DNA from: Chaunax sp. Z400
Taxonomy: Eukaryota; Chordata; Actinopteri; Lophiiformes; Chaunacidae
Direction: 5' to 3'
NCBI GenBank assembly: GCA_037577475.1
Contig: CM075202.1
Location: forward strand, 23,396,729 to 23,460,728
DNA length: 64,000 nucleotides
Below the pieces are notes generated by a model, which was not told the origin of the DNA, did no database searches, and was given only the letters and a program-made list of their open reading frames with translations. The position numbers were made by a program, and so were the translations under genes. Below are positions 58,601 through 64,000 of this stretch, in pieces (position 1 is the stretch's first letter; each line of letters begins with the position of its first letter).

Positions 58601-58942
58601 TACCAGGTTTGCTATGTCCTTATAGCTGGGCTCTTCTTCCGCTACCAAAAGACCGATGTGGAAAGGCAGCTTCTCCAGAGCCTTGCCGTCAGACAGCCAC
58701 TGTGAGCGGCGAATGCGGTTAGCATTCACCGGATTAGCGCTAGCATTAGGATTATGATTCAACTTCTTCTGATGGTCAGGGAACCCAGCTATGGCTAGAG
58801 GCAGTAGCAGGGCGCCAATCGCCCGCTCCCACAGACGGCCCTTCAAGCTGCGAAGCTGGACACGGAGCCAGGAGACGAGCGCTCTGTTGACGTGGACCAG
58901 AACCAGCAAGAGCCGCCACAACAAGCCGTACAGCAGCGCCAT
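46553..58942 (-). CDS. nus1: NUS1, Nogo-B receptor / dehydrodolichyl diphosphate synthase subunit (complete, five exons)
   Basis: ER-membrane partner of DHDDS; together they form the cis-prenyltransferase that makes dehydrodolichyl diphosphate for dolichol and protein glycosylation. Exons: 58942-58549, 57140-57009, 49006-48875, 47822-47723, 46643-46553. They sum to 849 bases (282 aa; human 293) and join in frame with GT/AG borders. Visible: an N-terminal hydrophobic segment (LLYGLLWRLLLVLVHVNRAL), a variable linker, then the cis-prenyltransferase-like domain with LEKLPFHIGLL, NLVVWCMAVGISYVSVYD, VKVLSPEDGK, VVKFGPVDSTLGFLPWHIRL and the C-terminal RLG, the R-x-G motif needed for the heteromer activity. 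No frame damage. Intron 2 (8.0 kb) holds a retrotransposon and a Tc1/mariner copy. Confidence 0.96.
47385..47700. repeat. Probable MITE-like repeat in NUS1 intron 4
   Basis: Fish-type phrases (GCTGTGTCCCAAATCACATA, TGAGTGTATCAGTGCGTTCA, AATGCAGTATACTATGAGTG) are typical of a short non-autonomous DNA element. Termini not defined. Confidence 0.35.
47723..47822 (-). CDS. nus1: NUS1 exon 4
   Basis: ESKNIPDPELVVKFGPVDST, then LGFLPWHIRLTEF. Acceptor CTTCAG|AATCAA, donor TTCAT|GTAAGC. Confidence 0.95.
48875..49006 (-). CDS. nus1: NUS1 exon 3
   Basis: VKVLSPEDGKQSIVKAAQQL to SVSMLDVTLR. Acceptor CCACAG|TAAAGG, donor AGAG|GTACCA. Confidence 0.93.
49440..49720 (+). mobile_element. hAT (ZBED-type) transposase N-terminal remnant in NUS1 intron 2
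   Basis: The plus strand encodes WRWFRFKKADVGQKIGC, a stop, then in another frame KSSTTNFFHHLQKNQRSEYE then EHEQLQQSA. This is the BED zinc-finger start of a ZBED/Ac-like hAT transposase. The stop and frame change show it is dead, and no catalytic region is seen. Confidence 0.6.
50216..50762 (+). repeat. 5' LTR of the sushi-like element
   Basis: Begins TGTCATGG and ends CTAACA just before a probable primer-binding region. A TATA box (TATAAAT) lies at 50382-50388. About 547 bases. The start is set by the end of the flanking 32-bp unit, the end by the TG...CA rule. Confidence 0.65.
50779..51782 (+). pseudogene. gag of the sushi-like element, broken
   Basis: The ATG at 50779 is followed by an early stop and frame changes. 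Recognisable pieces are EQILKEIVDRLQSLSSSVNQ near 50850-50910, the capsid region from 51100 with stops, and a C-terminal zinc knuckle CIYCGKKGHFLAACP (C-x2-C-x4-H-x4-C) at about 51711-51755, ending with a stop at 51782. The structural protein would package element RNA; this copy cannot. Confidence 0.8.
51707..53233 (+). pseudogene. pol (protease, reverse transcriptase) of the sushi-like element, broken
   Basis: The frame overlaps the end of gag by about 75 bases in the -1 register, as expected for ribosomal frameshifting. Protease motif ALVDSGADDNFM; reverse transcriptase motifs LRPCIDYRGLND, KLDLRNAYH, PFGLTNAPAVFQ and, after a one-base frameshift near 52805, the catalytic FVYLDDILIFS and FLGYIIEKG. 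Another frame break near 53110 precedes RRFIRNYSRVAAPLTKL, and the RNase H start (EAEASFSELK) is cut off. Confidence 0.85.
53234..53385. repeat. Small minisatellite, 32-bp unit, about five copies
   Basis: Unit starts TCTATTGGCCCAGTGTTGTC and ends CAGGGTTATCAT. The last copy is diverged. A further diverged partial copy lies at 50191-50215, left of the LTR. Confidence 0.85.
53386..54175. other. NUS1 intron 2 DNA without assignable features
   Basis: AT-rich, with no exon or named repeat recognised. Confidence 0.4.
54176..55347 (-). mobile_element. Tc1/mariner element, nearly full length, dead transposase
   Basis: Imperfect terminal inverted repeats: TACTGACCAACAGTAGAAAC at the left and, reversed, TACTAAGCAACAGTAGAAAG at the right, with TA at the ends. 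The minus strand encodes IS630/Tc1 catalytic-region pieces: FMHDNARPHVAHVCQE, then in another frame AYSPDLNPIEHLWD. Stops and frameshifts separate them. About 1.17 kb, within NUS1 intron 2. Confidence 0.75.
55785..55870. repeat. Fragment of the GGTTGGGCATCG-type fish repeat
   Basis: GGTTGGGCATCGTTAGGATT, TCGATTCCGATTCCGCTTTA and GGTTCCAGTTC are hallmarks of a common fish DNA-transposon end. Only one end is evident. Confidence 0.45.
55871..57008. other. NUS1 intron 2 DNA without assignable exon
   Basis: No supported coding sequence. Possible degenerate transposon material around 56220-56500 cannot be assigned. Confidence 0.35.
57009..57140 (-). CDS. nus1: NUS1 exon 2
   Basis: GIFRKNNSHMLEEIVRQQQD to CIDKHQHH. 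Acceptor CCTCAG|GTATTTTC, donor CATG|GTAAGG. Confidence 0.94.
57349..57583. mobile_element. Short inverted-repeat element in NUS1 intron 1
   Basis: The left arm GAAGGTTGAATCTGAAGCAG continues through CTGGACTTCTGTTCAGGGTTTGAAG (57349-57393). The right arm is its reverse complement (about 57535-57583). The interior holds TCTCTCATCCAAGAGGCTTT, a phrase common in fish MITE or Penelope-related repeats. Confidence 0.6.
57584..58548. other. NUS1 intron 1, remaining part
   Basis: AT-rich intronic DNA; no exon or named repeat seen. Confidence 0.4.
58549..58942 (-). CDS. nus1: NUS1 exon 1
   Basis: Starts MALLYGLLWRLLLVLVHVNR with ATG at 58942-58940 and ends YDNHG across the donor CACG|GTAAAC. It encodes the membrane anchor and the start of the catalytic-fold domain. 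Confidence 0.95.
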
Positions 58943-59190
58943 TACGGTTCGGTCTGTCTTTTAGGTAAAGTCTTAATCGATAGTGATCCGAGTCCGCAGT
59001 ACAGGTGATTTGATAGACACGATTTTATGCGTCCTGTGCTTCAGTTTCAGCTACAACTCAGTCTACCTTCCACCTTCTTCCGCTCTCCTTGGCAACCCCT
59101 GACCTGTGAACCCTCAGCGTAGCACACACGTAGCACATTGATTGGATAATATTATGATGACGCAATGGAGCTCCGCCTATTGGGTTGATC
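58943..59190 (-). promoter_or_regulatory. Probable NUS1 promoter with two inverted CCAAT boxes
   Basis: ATTGG stands at 59141-59145 and 59179-59183 (CCAAT on the gene strand), about 200-240 bases upstream of the ATG, with CCTTGGCAACC (RFX/NF1-like) at 59088-59098 and no TATA box. This is consistent with a housekeeping promoter; the start site is not determined. Confidence 0.45.
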
Positions 59191-62279
<3,089 letters not shown>

Positions 62280-63560
62280 TGACTGAGAGCTCTTCAGCTC
62301 TGGTCTTCACCGGGGTGTTGAGTGTCTCTCCAGTCTCAGACAGCCACCCCCAGGTCCAGCATGTTACAGCAGATAAGGGAGAGATAGCAATCAGTCCAAC
62401 ACATAACACCAGTGATAATTAAGGCACCATTCCCTGAACTGCTCCCATTCTGTCTTCTGCCACTGAGCTCTAACCAAACCCCACTGCCTCACCTACTGTT
62501 TTCATCTCATTGTTAGACTCTATTGGCTTCAGGTTGTACATAAACCCATTCACTGTTTCAATCAGTTTCAATATAGTTAAATGTTAAAGTGAAAAGAGAA
62601 GTTTTTAGCATTCTCTTAAAAATAGTGAGCTGGCGTCCCTGACATCTATGGGTAGTGTGTTCCATTTGGACCGTAACTGACAAAGGCTCCATCCCCAATT
62701 CTCTTTTGACTGCAGAAAACCTCTAATAAACCAGTAGCTGATGATCACAGTGTTCTTGAAGGTAAATAGTGAAGCAGGGAGTTACAAATGTAGCTTGGTG
62801 CTAGCCCATTAAGAGCTTTAAATATAAGGATGAGGAGCTTGAAGTCACTTCTCGATGTAACAGGAAGCTAAAACTGGACTGATGTGCTCTCTCTTCTTGG
62901 TTCAGGTTAAACGTCAGGCTGCAGAGTTCTAAATAAGATGAAGTCTCTCAGTTGTGTTTTCAGGGAGCCCAGCAAACAGAGCTTTACAGTAATTCGGCTT
63001 GAAATAAAGGCATGAATCAGTTTTTCAGCATGTTTTTGATTTATAAATGGCCGTACTCTAACCATGTTTCAAAGATGTGTTAATGTGTTTTTGTGAAACG
63101 TAACGCTTAGACCTGGATCTATTTAACACAAAGACTTGTAAGCTCAGATTTAATCCAGTAAAGATCTCCAGGTTATTAAACAGCTCCTCTCTTTTTGCTC
63201 TTTGGCCGACTCATTTTAAGAAATTATTACTCATCCATTTATTTATTACCAACAGATATGTGGTAATAGAGTCTATTGGTTCAGCAGAGATATACAGCTG
63301 TGTGTCATCTGCATAACTATGGAAACATTCGTTGTGCTTTCATATGATGTGGCAGCATATAGTGAGAACAGTAATGGACCGAAGCAGCTCTCTTGTTTGT
63401 CATGTTTCTCAGACACATGATCTCCATAGCTAATGTAAAACTTTCTCCCCTCAATCTAAGTTTTGAACCAGTTCAACACACTTTCAGAAAGACCAATCAA
63501 ATTTTCAAGAAGATTTGTTAAGATATGGTCAATCATATCAAACGCTGCACTTAGATCTAA
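62280..63560. repeat. Unclassified fish interspersed repeat
   Basis: Text such as CCATTAAGAGCTTTAAATATAA, GAGCTTGAAGTCACTTCTCG, TGTGTCATCTGCATAACTAT and TTTGAACCAGTTCAACACAC is characteristic of a long, widespread teleost repeat. No intact frame. Family not assigned. Confidence 0.5.
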
Positions 63561-63561
63561 A

Positions 63562-64000
63562 TATACTGAGCAACAGTGGAAACGCATAATTTTAAAAACC
63601 CTGTAATTTCTACTCAGTTGCCCTAATCTAATGAAACAAACAAACGTCCAGGAAGTGGATCATCCACTGCTAATGGATGACAGTCAGAACTTTACCACAT
63701 TCACGGCCATCTGTCTCCGAAATACGGTTCTAGGTCCACACGTCATTCCCAGGATACAGCAATCAGGCATCAGCTTAATGCATAATAATGTCCTCTACGG
63801 GACGTTCAGGATCACCAGGTGAGAGAGAGAGAGATCCTGCTCCAGCAACACATGAACAACTTGTCACAGCTCTGCAGGAAGAATGACGTCATCCTACAAG
63901 TCCAGAATAACATCTTATCCATTCAGGAGGTGTAAAGTAGTGATAAATGCTGGAGGTAGACACGCACGGTAGTGACTATTGTTGTTCTCTGTCTCACCAT
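63562..64000 (+). mobile_element. Internally deleted Tc1/mariner copy, cut by the window edge
   Basis: Starts with the TIR TACTGAGCAACAGTGGAAAC and matches the reverse complement of the 54.2-55.3 kb element (TTTAAAAACCCTGTAATTTC, then the catalytic-region piece IPRIQQSGISLMHNN, then the end segment from about 63835 to 64000). Several internal segments are missing relative to the longer copy, so it is a non-autonomous derivative in opposite orientation. Confidence 0.7.

Overview
The window reads as teleost fish (probably percomorph) genomic DNA. The genes have intron-split exons with GT/AG borders, and the dispersed repeats are fish-type: a sushi-like Ty3/Gypsy element, Jockey-superfamily and L1-type LINEs, Tc1/mariner, hAT remnants and tRNA-derived SINEs. 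There are no operons, CRISPR arrays or other bacterial features. Three protein-coding genes are well supported, all on the minus strand, and almost everything else is repeat.

Layout: (i) 2.17-5.34 kb holds the first three coding exons of HSF2 (heat shock factor 2), ending within the DNA-binding domain region; the rest lies beyond the left edge. (ii) 5.4-9.1 kb is intergenic and repeat-rich, with two L1-type 3' fragments and short dispersed repeats. (iii) 9.8-40.2 kb is a complete ten-exon SERINC1 gene (1380 coding bases, 459 aa). About 60% of its 30.4 kb is minisatellite. Intron 7 carries a 12.2-kb array of a 20-bp unit, intron 9 a 32-bp array, intron 3 another 20-bp array, and intron 1 a 19-bp array plus a 16-bp array split by a LINE and bordered by a foldback element. 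(iv) 40.6-46.5 kb is intergenic, with a lone THAP-domain exon and a second 32-bp minisatellite. (v) 46.55-58.94 kb is a complete five-exon NUS1 (Nogo-B receptor, cis-prenyltransferase subunit; 849 coding bases, 282 aa). Its 8-kb intron 2 contains a decayed sushi-like retrotransposon and a Tc1/mariner copy. (vi) 59-64 kb has no recognisable gene and ends in a second Tc1/mariner copy cut by the window edge.

The genes do not form a pathway: HSF2 is a transcription factor, SERINC1 a multipass membrane protein and NUS1 an ER enzyme subunit. HSF2 and SERINC1 are neighbours in human 6q22 as I recall, and NUS1 lies on the same human arm, so this is a conserved block. Most long stop-free frames here are artefacts of tandem repeats (16, 19, 20 and 32 bp, none divisible by 3) and do not encode proteins. 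I found no clear new biological system. The most notable signals are the concentration of unrelated minisatellites in one gene, the higher-order structure of the 12-kb array, a 3' splice site built from a minisatellite unit, and a 16-bp array that seems to grow out of a foldback element terminus.
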